Shown: positions 39,101 to 52,400 of the stretch, in pieces
Layout of the letters: each line of letters starts with the position of its first letter
How positions within the stretch are numbered: position 1 is the stretch's first letter
Source of the DNA: Setaria digitata
Lineage: Eukaryota > Nematoda > Chromadorea > Rhabditida > Setariidae
Direction: 5' to 3'
Length of the DNA stretch: 64,000 nt
NCBI GenBank assembly: GCA_003640385.1
Contig: RCAB01000319.1
Location: 1 to 64,000, forward strand
Program-made: the position numbers and the translations under genes
The notes under the pieces: model-generated
Seen by the model: only the letters and a program-made list of their open reading frames with translations
Database searches by the model: none
Told to the model about the DNA's origin: nothing

Positions 39101-39578
39101 AAACTTAGGAAAATTTGACTTTTCTACTGGTGCACTCCAGTGGTATGATTCATCACAGGCTTTTTCTTCCTGTTTTGATTTTTTTCCTTCGATCCCCTAT
39201 CCAGCAATTTCCAAGTGATCTCCTTGTCCTGGCTTTTCCTAAACTTAAATGTGGAACCCCATGGGGTTCGTCCAACAGTATCAGCAATGATTTATATTAA
39301 ATCATTAGTGATAAGTATTTTCAAAATATCCATAAACACACGCTTTATGTTCTGTCTCTTCAAGTTCACGTGAATCTTCTGTTTGATTATCTTCACAACA
39401 CACATTTTTCAGTTTCACGCATCTCTTTTAAATCCTCTGACCAAAACTGAGGAACTAATCGAATTATGTAATCGACTGCTCCTAAATAACTAGAGACCAA
39501 CCATTTGCATAATGCAGTGTGTAAACTCAAGACGCTTGTGAAATACAATAGCTTATACTTCGAAAATATTCTTTATTC
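36144..39578. other. Intergenic, no gene seen
   Basis: About 3.4 kb of AT-rich DNA between the tRNA and the 3' end of the TatD gene. Open frames are short, unspliced and without motifs. A 15-bp direct repeat (TGAATTCATGGAAAT) occurs twice near 37,110-37,175. Confidence 0.55.
39571..39577 (-). terminator. Poly(A) signal next to the TatD stop codon
   Basis: On the minus strand the reading is TAA, one base, then AATAAA. If used, cleavage would fall about 10-25 nt after the stop, leaving almost no 3' UTR. Confidence 0.6.
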
Positions 39579-41659
39579 TTAGATATGTTCCACATTTTTT
39601 AAATTTAGACCATAAATATGTTTAGCATTTGCTGTAGTAACATCGGCTACTTTCACTGGATCTTCATTCATATAAGCTGCGATGAGCTCACATATGGCCG
39701 CTAAAGCACATGGTTCATTTCTATTAAATGATGCAAATCTATGGAAGCTTCTTGCTTCATCCGTAATACGATTGCGGATTTCAGCTGGAATCCTCTTGTC
39801 ATCAATTTTGGTATACATGAAGGGGGCGTCGGTTTCCAAAACAAGCCTATCCAGCGGTATTTTGTTGTTACGTAAAGCGTACTTTATGCCATCGTCGCTC
39901 CGATCTTTCCACAAATAACCTGTAACAAAAACCAGTTTGCGAAACATGTGATCCAAGTCTCGGCAGATTGCATACGGAATTTAAAAAACTTTTCTTTTAC
40001 TTCTACTATTTTGAATACATAACACTGATATTTCGCAAACAAAGAAAAAAGTAAACGAAAACCTGTTCTCGTCACAAATGGAACTCATTAAATCAAATAA
40101 TCGTTAATGTTCGGATGAACTGAGAATTGTAAATGACGTTTCTTTTTTTGCAGTTTTGTTTTGTACAACAATTTTCTAATTTCCCATTATTTTTCTACTC
40201 ATCTCTCCTGAATTAGCCTTCCCTACTGCGAATGTGGTCAGAAATTAATCGACCATCCACGTTTATTATTTCTTAACAATGATTAATGCCAACCTGTTAA
40301 TCCAATGAAGCAGCCCATCTCGATGTATGCCTCAGCATCTGCTGCTTTACCCGTAAAACAGTGTATAACTACTGGAGGCAGGCGCTCTTTATATCTGAGA
40401 TTAGTCTTTCTTAGTACAAATAAAACTTGAAACTCAGTTTCGATATTTTATGAAAAACTAGAAGCTGAAAACTATATAGGCAACTGCTAAAAACAGCCAA
40501 TGTTAATCATATTATGCATCAACAGACCTGGTCAGAGCAGCAATCATGTCCTCATGTGCATCCCTTTCATGAATAAATAGTGGTTTCTTTAAATCACATG
40601 CCAATCGCAGCTGTAACAGGAAAGAGAGAAAGAACTGCTATAATAAAATTCTGCAAAACTTCGATCATCCAAAAAAAAAAAAAATTAGAACGAAAAATGC
40701 ATGCAATAAGCGTGAGGGAGAAATCATTATTAAGCAACCTGTTTGTCGAAAACCAATCTCTGCTGGTCTCGTGGTGAAAAATTTCGATTAAAATCAAGGC
40801 CACATTCACCTACAGCTACACATGTAGGTTCACCACACAGTTCCTTCAGCTCTTGCATTGTATTATCATCAAATTCTTTAGCATCGTGAGGATGAACACC
40901 TAAAACATCCGACAGTTACTTTGGGAGAAAGTAAGCAACTTCGTAGTTCGTTTAAAACGAAAAAGTTATTTCAAATTGCTAAGAAATTCTTATTTACAAG
41001 TACGAAAATAAATTCACTTATTCGACGAGGTAAAGTTCATATAACACCACAATTTCAAAATGTTATAAAACTCAAAAAAAAAAAAGAAACATTATTTCAA
41101 CATAATCATACTAAAAGCAATTTTTGACTGAGCAAGACAGCGGAAACATTAACTGTTCAGCAGGCTACAATAACGTCATCTTCGAAAATGCCATTCAGTA
41201 CCTGCGGTAAAGAAGAGGAAGTTCGGGAACTGCCCTGCCAAGTCCCTAGCCTCTTTACTCAGCTTCACTGACGTCCCCGTGACCATTACTTTGCACAAAC
41301 CTGTAATAAAATTAGATAGAAAACTGCCAAAAAATAAGTAAAACTCCGACACAACTTGCTCCCTTCGATCTTGTCATTAAAACATTTCGTAGGTAACTGC
41401 CAATGTTTTATCTCTAATAACCAATCCTATCCACCTGTAAACGAGTTGCATTAAAAGACGGCGAATCCCAATGACCAAACATTCCCAGAAACAGAACAAA
41501 CCTCAAGCACAACCCTAGTCATACCGGATCAATAAATGAATAACCTGCTTGTTCAGCTCTTTTAAGAACCTGATCTAGATCACTGCGAAAGCTCGGATGA
41601 TTTAAGTTAGCACCAATATCCACCAATCTGTACCGAAGCTGTGCCGAACTGGGCATCAT
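39579..41659 (-). CDS. TatD-family metal-dependent DNase
   Basis: Six exons join in frame to 299 aa: 41659-41545, 41300-41202, 40899-40739, 40610-40528, 40394-40294, 39919-39579. This is the normal length for TatD. The family's metal-site motifs appear in order: DIGANL (14-19), GVHPHD (72-77), GECGLDF (102-108), FIHERDAHED (about 137-146), IHCFTG (163-168) and ETDAPF (about 215-220), with a RNEPCAL segment near the end as in bacterial TatD. It should be an Mg-dependent DNase/exonuclease on the amidohydrolase TIM barrel. Worm and yeast homologs (e.g. CRN-2) act in apoptotic DNA degradation or DNA repair; assignment to CRN-2 is inference. The start is the first of two adjacent ATGs after an upstream stop. 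AATAAA begins one base after the stop codon, so the 3' UTR must be extremely short. The gene is head-to-head with the LisH gene. Confidence 0.93.
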
Positions 41660-42341
41660 CACTGCCGCCTCAGCCGAATTGCCTGAGCTCAGAACAGCAA
41701 AAGAGCCTACAACATACAACACTTCAGGCCTTTTAGGACCTCACTCATTTTGATCCATAAATTTCAACTAAATTCATTTAAATATCCAAATCAACACAAA
41801 CTCTACCATCTCTAACACCTCCCCACATTCTCTACAGTACCTCTCCAGTGTTTCCTGGCTTCCCTTCTCAATCTCTACCACTACACTATCCTGCCTAACG
41901 GACTATTCTGTTCCATCCTCGCATTTCCAATAATGCCCTATACCTATCACTGTTATTTCTCCAATTCTACTGCTCATTATATTTCTTCGTGTTTATCAGT
42001 CTCCGACACTTCAAAATCGTATGCTATTACCAGATCTCCGTTAACCTTACCAGCATATTAATTCATTGCAGAGTTCGTAGCAATTGTGCTGTTGTAGGAG
42101 CTGACAAAAAAAGTGGCGCATTTTGAAACTGTGGGATTTTGGAGTTTTAATTGGATAGAGTTGTTGTGCACACTGGTTTTTGGTGACTGGATTGGTTCAC
42201 ATGCATGGTCGTCCGTCACATGACCTGCCTTCACGTTTTCCACAAGTCAAATTTCTCGATGTGTTCTTCTCCAACTCAGATGTAACAGTTTACTTTTTCC
42301 ATCTTTCAGGTGAATTGATCAGAGGGCGCATACATAAGGGA
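41660..42341. other. Bidirectional promoter region
   Basis: About 680 bp separate the ATGs of the TatD gene (minus) and the LisH gene (plus). A CATCTTTCAG acceptor ends at 42,309, ahead of the plus-strand start, and a CTCAG or GGCAG acceptor lies just ahead of the TatD start. A pyrimidine-rich section lies at about 41,810-41,930. The plus frame is open upstream of 42,342 but crosses the acceptor, so it is not taken as coding. Confidence 0.5.
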
Positions 42342-45300
42342 ATGGAATCAAATTCAGCAAACAATGACGCACGTAAAATGATAGATACACTTGTAGCAGG
42401 ATATCTTGGTAGACAAAAAGTAATTATTTAATTCTCATTAAAACAGTCAGTGTCGATGGTCTTTACTTTGTTTTTAAATATTTCCATTTTCGTTGACTAT
42501 GCCTTGGTACATTTGCTGCTTATTTACATCTTTCTGTGCATAAACTTATCACAGTATGCTTCACTTTTCATCCGTTCTTCTTACAACAAATTAATTTCCT
42601 TTGTGAACGAAAATGCCGGTCACAAATATGTTACGTATCTATAATTAAAGATATCGTTCTCCTGGGCATTTTCTGAAGAGTTTGATAGGACGAAAATATT
42701 ATTGAGAGAGATTCATTTTCTACATTATTTCTTGGTAAAAAGCATTACTAATTGTATTCCAGTATTGGGAGTCGCTAAAATGTCTGATGAATGAATCTTC
42801 GATCTTACACGCTGCTCAGTGTGGTGGAATGTCCATTATTTTGGGTGATACGGTGCACGGAAAGCATCTGGAAGAAATCATTATTGTATGTCTCTTCACT
42901 GATTAGGCGATCCGCAATATGTGAAATTGCGTCCAGAAGAAGTTGTTTGATACTGCTTTTTATTTTATTCTTTTTTTCTTCTTGATAGATTCAGGATGTG
43001 AATGATGTATTCTAAAGCAGCAGAAAGTTTTAGCGAAAATTGATTAAGCGGATTTCACTTGATGTATTTCTCAACTCGATAAAATAATTTGCTCGTCGTT
43101 TTTTAGTTATTCAGTGAATATGGTAGTTTTGGTTTGAATCCTGGTTTGCTTGACTTTGGAGTCAGGCTACGCTCACTTGCAAATGAATTTACATCTTTAA
43201 CAAATGCCGGGGCGCATTGGTCCGATGCTCAGAAATTGCTTTATGGCAGGCATTCAGCTCCATCGTTGGTTTCTGTTGTTTGTTTAACTCATAAACTTTA
43301 TCGTACATTAGCATAATGGTGTGCTAGCTTTTTAGTCCAGTGTGATGTAACTTCAGGTTTTATAATTCTTTCAGTGATGTAGCATTTTTTGATGGGCTCT
43401 TTCTCTTTCTAGGCGAAATTGTTCACAGCAGTGTTTGCCAGTATCCGCAGGGGAGTTGAATGTTTGTGGAACGAATCAAAATATGTTGCCTCCACTTAAT
43501 GCTGATTCGACTACCAGTGTTTCCAGCCAGCACAGCAGTGGATCCGCATCTACGAGAAGGTGATGGAAATTTTTTTTCTCGTTAAACTTGACGTGACACC
43601 GAGCATGTTATTTTTCTCATGCATTATTTTGCTAATTTTGTGCTAATGATGCTACTGCATGCAGAATGTCAGTTAGAAAGTTCATAATGACAGTAATTCA
43701 GCCCCCAACATATTAGTATTTCCACTTGCCTCTCTAATATGTAATTTTCAGTGCATAGTTCTTTTAAATAAAGATTTTTATATTGTGAAATATTACAGGA
43801 AATGTACGCAACCTGTGAGTATAAACACTAGACGACGAGAATTTATGAAAGAAGTAGTTCAGCCCGTTGTACATACAGCCCAGCAAATTATTGACAATGG
43901 AAGTGGAAATATCACCGATCCAAATTCATCACTTTCCGCTGTTCGTCATTTCATTTCTCGGATTAAAAGCTCGGTTAAAAAAAAAAAAGAAAAATTACTT
44001 CTCAAATTTTATACGGATTTATTGTGAAGATTAAGTAATTATCTCAATATTTTTATATCAGTTATCAATGATCACAATTGATGAAAGTGCCGTTGGAACG
44101 TTGGATCGATGTATGGCACATGAAAATTTCGCTGAACTTATTGAAAGTATTGAAAAGGATTTTCCAGATGGCTTCTTTGATTCCTTTCCGAATTCAGATA
44201 ATACAGAAAGTTTGCACGAAGGGGTTTTTGAGGCTGTATCATCACATTCCAATGAAGTTCAACAGGTTTCGTTGTTGAGTAACAGTTTGCATTTGTTAGG
44301 AAATCTTAATGGTTTATTCGTTTTAACGTTAATAAAGAACAAAATGGCTCAGTGAATTGCTTCAGATTTGGAAAGTCTGTATGATATCTATCCATTGACG
44401 TTTTAGTAGCTTAAAGAAAGAGTTAAGGCCAGTCTGGATAATCTTGACTGATCTAAGATTGCCTCACAGTTCTGCCGAATTAACCGTACGAATTTTTTTT
44501 TTTAGGAACGTGAGTCGAGAGTCGATGATAGCCAGAATCTATATAATATCCCGCATTCAGAGGTGGTTGAAGAGTCAAAACCACTATGTTCTTCCACACC
44601 GACAAAACTTAAAACACAAGAAAAATCTTCAGCAATGCTGAGTGTACCAGGGATCTCCGTAAGTTGGTTTTAAAAAATATTTCCATTTCAGTTGCCTCTT
44701 TTTTTAATCCATTTTAGACTAATAGCTAATACTTCTCTCTTCCAGAATTCTAAAGCATCATCAAGTTTGAAAGCTGAACCACGTCGTTTACAGCAGAAAA
44801 TTCTACGCAAAAAGCAGGTATGTTTTACATTAAAGAACAGATTTAGAGCGTAACTTATTTTTTAAGCAGGAAATCAGAGTAAAATATGATTAGATGCGGA
44901 TTTTCGTCGATTCGGAGTATAGCTTTTCTTTTTTACATGTTTCATTACGTATCTTTTAAGAAGCATCGCTTATGTTCTGGTTTCGATAGCGACTTTTTTT
45001 TTTTTTTATTGTAGGTAGTTGCTGAAAGCGCGATATTCAAGGATCGAGTTGAGGTGGAATGTCCTTATCTTCCTGTTGAGGAAAATGAAAAGGAAGAAGC
45101 TGATGATACTGATAGTGCTGGTTTATTTCTTACTTCAAAGAATTTCATGAAATCCGATGATGATTCTTTTAGCAAAACAAAAACTAGCAAGTTGGAAATA
45201 TCCGCAGGGTGGAGGAAACTTGCTGAATTGTGTGATGAATCGAGGAAAACTGCAGAAGTCGAAGAACGGAAAGGTGGGCAGAATAGCGACAGTCCAGAAA

Positions 45301-48300
45301 CACACCATTCTACAAATCAAAAGCAGAAGGATAAAGGTGCTAAATTTCTATCACCATTTTCTGTGGATTTGGAATTGAAGAAGAAAATTCGAAATGAACT
45401 TTGTACTTCATCATCTGCCAGCTGTAATGCTGATGTTGCCAGTCACTCAGCAGAAAAATGTATAAAAGGAATGGTAGAGAATACAAAATTTTCTTCCAAA
45501 TCTTCCATCGAACGGGAAATCGAGTTGCTGTTCGAGGATTCAGAGGATCAGAGCTATGGAAATTGGCGTATGCAAAGAGGTGATGAGCGAAAAAGTACGG
45601 ATACTACTCGTGCAGCGCAGCCAAGGGAAAACAGGAAAGAGTCGGAAGATAGAGAAGAGGAAACGAAAATTTCAGGAGATGAAAATCCGATCACTGTATG
45701 TTGTGAACGTCAAGCTTCAGTTAAGTTAACTACAGATAGGAAAAAAAAGCGGCATCAGAAACAGAAGCCGATAGGTGGTGATTTTGTTGGTGATTCCAAA
45801 ATTTCTGTTAAGAAGCGACAATTAGAAGAGGCATATATCAGCTCACCGGTAGGAGATACCGACCGACAAGGTGACGGTTCTCCTACTGGAAGTAGTTCGT
45901 TGTGTAAACCCTCTGAGCAGTGCAAAAAGCAAGATAAATTTAAAAAGTTTGAAGAAGACCGAGATGAAGCACGAATAAGTGCGGAAAAGAGAAAGAAAGA
46001 AAAAGAATTCTTAATGAAAAAGGAAAGGGAGGAAATTGAAAGGCAGAAGCGTGAACTAGAGGAGAAGGAGTTAAAAAGAGCGACTGAAAGGGAACGAAAG
46101 AGGAGGGAAGAAGAAGAACGTGAGGCGCGTGAAAAGGAACAGCGGGAAAAACGACGCAAGGAACGTGAGGACCGTGAAAAATTGAAGAAGATGAAAGAAA
46201 AGGAGGATAAGTTGGTTAGTAATAGTGATTTAAGAAGACAGCGAGAACGATCAAAAGATGGAAAATCGAAAAGAGAGTTAAAGAACTCACTGCAGTTTGA
46301 CTCAAAGAGTGATGAATCGAATGAGGCAAGTATTCTAGATAGACTATTCGGTGATGGTGATAATTTGAGACCTATGACGAAGATTCCGGAAAGAGAAGAA
46401 ACGAAAAAAAAAGTTGAAGAAAATCGTACGAGGTATATTCTTAGTTCTTAACGGGTTTAGAAGTTCTAGTCAGCAGATCACTGTTCGTTGAATATGTAAT
46501 TTTAAGTTGCACTGAATTTTTTAGATCTTCATTCATCCAAAAATGTACGGGGAAGATGAAGATCCCAAAAGAAGAGTGTCGTGCAAAGAGAGAAAAACCG
46601 GAACGTGGTTCTGATATTAAGACGGCCAAAAGCACAATGGTATTTTTTTACTTGTCTCTGTGATACTGCGAATTTCTGCTTCTTTCCGTTGATTGGTTAA
46701 ATAATATTATTTGAAATGAATAAGCCTGACGTTTATAGGACCGCTGATAGTTAAAATTAACATTTAATAGGCTTTTTTCATTGGTTGATGCAAATCACAA
46801 CTGGAAAAGTAGAAATATTTTGATATCCAAATGTAGAGAAAGAAAAATTACTGTGATATTAAAATACTCTTATTTTTTTCTTTTTTATCCATTTTCTGTA
46901 TATTTTGACGCTTTTTTCTTCAAGGACAGTGGCTTAAATCGGCCGGATGCACTAGACGATCTTTTTAATTGCCTTGTTGCAAAGCCAGGTAATTTGGCAG
47001 ATTTTTTTTTCCATTGATTTAGTTGTAATTCGTTCTTGTCGAAAAATGTTTGCTTTATCGTTATTTTTTCGGTATAATTTTTCACTATGTGCTTTTAGTT
47101 TTCGCCATCTTGTAGAATTTTCATCTTTTTTTTTCTGTTTAATTTTTCAGACGATATTTATCGAGGAAATCTTGATTTTAGGTACATCGCGAAAAGACGA
47201 AACAGATGCTGCAGAAAGTAAATCATGCAAAAAGGTGGTGTCGGGGGTCAATAAAGGAAGGGAAAATTTGTTAGTTGGAGGTGGACATTCAGCAAGAGGT
47301 CAGGCTACTCAGTTTTTTGTGGCCTTTTTTTTTTTGCATATTTTCACTTCAAGTATTATTTCCGTGCGTGAGTTTTCGTTTATTGCATTCTGAAAAAGCT
47401 GCATGTTTATAAACTGCATGTTTCATGAGGAGCCTAGTAGACAGCTGTATTAAATTAATGAATATAGAGTATCTCACTTTCATTATACCAGTTATTGAAT
47501 CCATTTATAGTTGGTATGGTGTTAGAGAAAGCAACGCGTATACGAACAAAGTATGAACATGAAGAAAAGCTTAAACAGGAATATCGGAAAGTGGAAGGTA
47601 TTCGTCGTGTAGGCACATCATCTTCGGTAAACCCTTTATTCTGTAATATACGCGTATAAACGAACGAAATACATATTATACCGAAATTCACTTGTATATA
47701 GCGAATACAGTATTGCCATACAGTATAATGCAGTACAATCAAGCATGCAACATTGTTCTCACTAGATTTTTTGGAGAGTGGAACTTCCATTTAGAGGAAA
47801 ATTTTAAAGGCATCTTTCTGAAAATTTTTACCAGTTTGAATTTGATGTACCTGAATGACAAGGAATTTCCAATGGATAGTACTCCTTTTTATCAAATATC
47901 TGTGAAGTAAAATGGAGATGAATACTCTCACGCACATAAGCGCTGCCATACAAATTTTCTTGCTTGTACTGGTCTCATTGCTATTGCTTTTCAGGAATAT
48001 AGCACTCGTAAAAGGATTTTGGATTTGCCGATTCCAAAAACACCTGATATTTTGTCACAGTTATTGAAACAACCTGACGCGTCCCACAGTGATTCGTTAC
48101 GACGGAGTATTTCGGCAAAAAATATTAGTAACTGTACGGAAGCAAATTTACTAGCACCTGGCTCGTCGAAAATTCCACCGTCGTCAAAATCCACAACATG
48201 TCCGTCTTTCTCCGGCTCGTGTAGTGAATCAAAATCGCTCCATTATAATGAATCATCCAGTGTTGGCTCATCAAATATTCAAGTTAAAAAGCCTCGTCTA

Positions 48301-48414
48301 GATATGGCAGCTATCGATGCTGTATTGCAAACTTTACATGGTTTAGATAAAGCATCTTCTTCTACTTCACTTTCTACAGCTTCTGCTTCTGGATCAGAAC
48401 AAACATTGACATAA
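42342..48414 (+). CDS. LisH-domain protein resembling NPAT/Mxc
   Basis: Fourteen exons join without a phase break to 1,119 aa: 42342-42419, 42763-42885, 43107-43264, 43413-43559, 43799-43973, 44062-44265, 44506-44658, 44746-44817, 45015-46432, 46525-46639, 46925-46988, 47182-47298, 47511-47626, 47995-48414. Residues about 12-39 fit a LisH motif (LVAGYLGRQ..YWESLKCLMNES), followed by HGKHLEEI (58-65), which recalls the FGKNL segment after the LisH of human NPAT. Exons 5-6 (about 185-260) hold amphipathic blocks like the conserved NPAT middle. Residues about 675-775 are a dense Glu/Lys/Arg coiled coil; the C-terminus is Ser-rich with a basic KKPRLD-type patch. NPAT/Mxc scaffolds the histone locus body; that role is inferred here from motif order only. 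Exon 12 uses GATTTTAG rather than the nearby TTTCAG at 47,150, because only the former keeps frame. Confidence 0.75.
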
Positions 48415-49470
48415 AACAATTTCTACCCCTTAGTTTCATTTATCAAGCTTTTTATTCATCTTCATCTTAGTCATCATCGGCAGTTCTTAAATTGGGAATT
48501 TAAAATTTAGTTGCTCAATTTATTGTTCTGAATTCCAAAGTTTATGGAATAAGAGGATGATGTAAGGTTGATTGAAAATTCTATTATTAGTTTGAGGGTA
48601 AGAATCAAATAATACGGTAATTTCTACCAATGCGCTATTTTTCAGTATGGGAGGAGCTGTTATTATTTTCAACCAGTATATGGAACTGATTGCTCTGTGA
48701 TTTTTATTTGTTTAGTGTTTTAATGGAATCAGCGCAGCTTTCTTTTATTTCTTGTTTTGGTTAAGAAGTTTCAATTTAGAATTCTACTCCCTTGTACCAG
48801 TTATATATAATTAATCTATATCTATTATTCTTTAATTATTTGATTTTTTTAAACTTCAGCATTCAGATAACCGGCAGGAATATAGAATACTTTTCGGAAA
48901 AAGTTTAGAATTACTGTGTTTTTGATCCTTTTCCTACCAAACTTTGCCAGTGAAAGTAATGCTACTGGATGTTGCTTCCCACTGTAATACAAATTATAGT
49001 CCATGTTTCGGTCATCTAATGTTTTCCACGATTTATTTTGGATTAACAGTTGACTTGAAATATTTCTCTGTGTAACTTTGTTTTTCATTGCTTCAAAGAA
49101 TTGTGATATTCTCAGAAAATGGGTATCCTTCCTCATTCTTCTTTCTTGTGATTCACTCATTTAAATTATATATCTACATAACTTATGGGTGTGTTAAGCG
49201 TTTTAATAAGTTTCATCAAAATAAAATGCTTGGAATTTCTTTTTTTTTTTCGAAGTGACTGTCCAGAACTATCCAACTGATTTTCTGATCATACTTTTCT
49301 GTTTGTGAAAATTTAAAACGAATGCCTAAGTGCTTCTTTTTAACTTCAAGAAAATTTGAGGAATAAAAAAACTGGTAAAAGTTTAGTCAAAGGGATTTAA
49401 ATATTATTTGAATTCGGGTGTATCGATTCTTTGGTTTTATCGCTACACTGTGTGTAGAAGTCATTAGATT
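48415..49470. other. Intergenic between the LisH and HflX genes
   Basis: About 1 kb of AT-rich sequence with no plus-strand exon. It contains one minus-strand frame at 48,849-49,160, listed separately. Confidence 0.5.
48849..49160 (-). CDS. Hypothetical small protein (103 aa), doubtful
   Basis: Single uninterrupted frame with an ATG start (MSESQERRMRKD). The product is basic and non-repetitive, with a charged N-terminal helix and a SGKQHPVALLSL segment. Its amino-acid composition is less biased than the random frames nearby. There is no recognisable domain, signal peptide or membrane span. Near the end, CGAAAA/GTATTC could be a donor, so it might instead be part of a spliced gene. It sits alone, on the opposite strand to both neighbours. 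It may be chance. Confidence 0.25.
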   Translation of the reverse strand: MSESQERRMRKDTHFLRISQFFEAMKNKVTQRNISSQLLIQNKSWKTLDDRNMDYNLYYSGKQHPVALLSLAKFGRKRIKNTVILNFFRKVFYIPAGYLNAEV

Positions 49471-52400
49471 ATGCTGATGCCGTTCTTTAGGTTCGGTGGG
49501 ATGTTTTTTCCATCGTTTAATTAGAATCATTTCTACGACATCTGTTATCTATGGAGTTGCAATATGGCACACGTTGAATCGTCCATTTACTTCGAAATAT
49601 GACATTACCGAAGTGGGTTCTTCTTTTATTGTTGACCAGAAAAATCCATAATTTGTAAACACTACATTTATGATGAGCAGAAGATGAAATAATTTTGGGA
49701 ATTGTCAATCGGTCTGAAGCTCTCTGGTCCTGAGATATGCTCTCTGTTGGAGGAGTAGGTACAAAGAAGCACATCTTAGATTGTTCAGCTAGTTTGAATT
49801 TTTTTCAGAAGTTGTGCAAGGACTTTGGCTTCGTTCTGTTCCGGACGTTACTTGTGTTCGAAAACATCGGAAAGAACGATACAAATGAATGATGAATTTG
49901 ATCTAATTTCGAAGTCTTATGGTGTGCAAAGTTTACCATCTGGAGTCCATCGTATGTTACTCATTCATCCACGACTACGACGAGGACGTTTCTTCGACTT
50001 AAATCCAACGAAGACTAAGCTACAGTTAGACGAAACAGTTACCTTAGTGAATACCTTACCCAAATTCAAAGTCATAGAGTAAGTCCTGTTTCCACTGTTT
50101 ATTACGACGGTGAGCCATTAGCAGTCTTTTCATGAAGTAGTCTTTTCATTAATTTTAATTGTAACATAATCTTATTTATTTTTTTTTAACTTAGTGAAAT
50201 GTTTCCTGCATTGTCTAGACGTTCAGTACTGTTTTGCTTGTTTTCTTGGGAATATGATTACATTATCTTGAGTTTGGTTTCATTTGTGGTAAGTGCAGCA
50301 GTCACTGGATCAGTAATTTAATTTCTTCTTTCTCAGCGAGTAGATCATTCATTTTTAGACTTAGTTTGCGAAATATATGTTTTCGTGTTCTATATGAAGT
50401 TTAAAAGAAGCTGGCACTTCCGCATTACGAGTAGGTGTCTTGATCAGTTTTTGATTGGCATAATTTATTGTTTGCTTGACTAATCAGTAAAGTTTACAGT
50501 AATAAAAAAAATACTTTTTTTTCCTGTTTCAGGACATTAACTGTAAGCACCGACTACTCCACCGAAAAGAAACGTCTTTGGGGTAAAGGCCGTATCGAAC
50601 GGATAATTGCTGTCAAAGAAAAAATATGTGCTACAGCACTGATGATTGATGTTGATGTTTTATCACCGGAACAACAAGTCTGTTTTTTTCTCTTTTTTTT
50701 TCTAATTGTTGTATCACAAGCAGGGCTCTATACTTGAAATTGAAACAAACGAAAAATTCAATTTTTTTAGAAATAAAATTTATGGAATGTTGTTATCGTA
50801 TTTAGGCTGAATTAACGTCAGCCTTCCGTGTGCCTGTTTTTGATCGTTACAATATTGTATTACTTATTTTCAAACTGTTCGCTAAAACAAAGGAAGCTAA
50901 GCTGCAAATTCAGCTTGCAGAAATCCCTTACATAAGGTTACTTTATCAATTTTTCAAAATTTTCAAAGACGAGACTACAATGTTTTTTGTTATACTATAA
51001 AGAATGATTTCTTTTTCATATACAGGCAACGATTATTATCTCTGCATCGATTGCGTGCGGATCCATCTGCGTTTCATTTAGTCGCGTCCGAGAAATCTAA
51101 GTTTGTTTTTAGGTTTTTCAAAGAAATATAAGATTTCATCTTTTCACTTCGAAATATTTTTAGTAAATAATATAGACGTTTTTTGATGAAATTAATTTTA
51201 ATAATAGTATTTGGTCATGTTACATGTCTCTTTAATTAGATAATCAGTCCTGATTTTCTCGAGAAAAGTTGTCAGCCTACTAGACCCTATCTGCCTGAGA
51301 CTGAGATCAATCAGTTTTCATTAGGTTTTAGAAGTGAGGCTCTCTTTGGTTGTGTTTAATATTAGATAAATTTTTAGAACTGAAAGATTAGAGATTTTAC
51401 GATTTCGTGAGCAGCATTTACGGAAATGTTTGAAAGCCGCAATAGAAGAAAAAGTTATCATGCGGACAGGTGAAACTCAGAAGAGTGTACGAACAGTAGT
51501 TGCCGTGGTTGGATACACGAATGCTGGTAAAAGTTCATTAGTCAAAAGGTTATTAGTAATTTTTTTAGTATCTGGTAAAAAACGAGAGCTAAAGTTTTGG
51601 TGCATAAGATGAGGAGTGCGAAAAAAAAAAAACTGTGGAAGGCTAGACTCTGATATTTTCGAACGTTAATTGGAGATAGAGGAATTTCGCACGTTACTCC
51701 ATTTATCATACGATGTTTTTGAATTTTTTTCATTTAAATTTATCCCTTATAGATTAACAGGAGAAAATTTGTATGTGGCGGATCGTTTGTTTGCTACGTT
51801 AGATACATCTCTTCATATTTTCCGATTACCATCAGGTTTACCCATACTTCTTGCCGATACGATTGGATTCATATCAAATCTGCCCACCCAATTATTGGCA
51901 TCTTTTCAAGCTACACTAAATCACGTAGCGAATGCGGTTAGTTGCTGCTTTTAAAGAAATTTGTTTAATTTATCGAGACAGGAGAAATTTCAGGATATAT
52001 TGTTACATGTCGAGGACATTTCGAATCCAGATTATCTTTGCCAACGTGATGTCGTAATGAAAACTTTATCTGCTTTGAAAATTAGGGATGAATTATTGAA
52101 CTCAGTGATTCGAGTTGGAAATAAAATTGATAAACTTAGTCGACTGCCTGCTGATGAGCCTGATAAATACTTTATCTCATGTACTGATGGCCGTGGATTT
52201 GTCGAATTGATCGCTGCTATTGATAAGGTATTGTTCCGACGAATAAGCTTCACTTTCTCTTTTTTATACCTGAAACAATCTTCAGTACTTATTTGAGTTA
52301 TGATTTTAACTTAATTCTCTCAGATTCGAAATTGTTCATTGGTTCGTTCATTCCTAATTATACTGCAGTGAAGAAAAGGCATCTTTAGTAATTTAATGCG

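Noticed and set aside
41525..41544. Longer TatD exon 1 ending at 41,525
   Set aside because: It leaves the next exon out of phase; the donor at GCAG/GTTATT restores the expected AGL..VMVTGTS sequence.
47151..47181. Alternative exon start after TTTCAG at 47,150 in the LisH gene
   Set aside because: It shifts the frame into a stop; the acceptor at 47,181 keeps frame on both sides.
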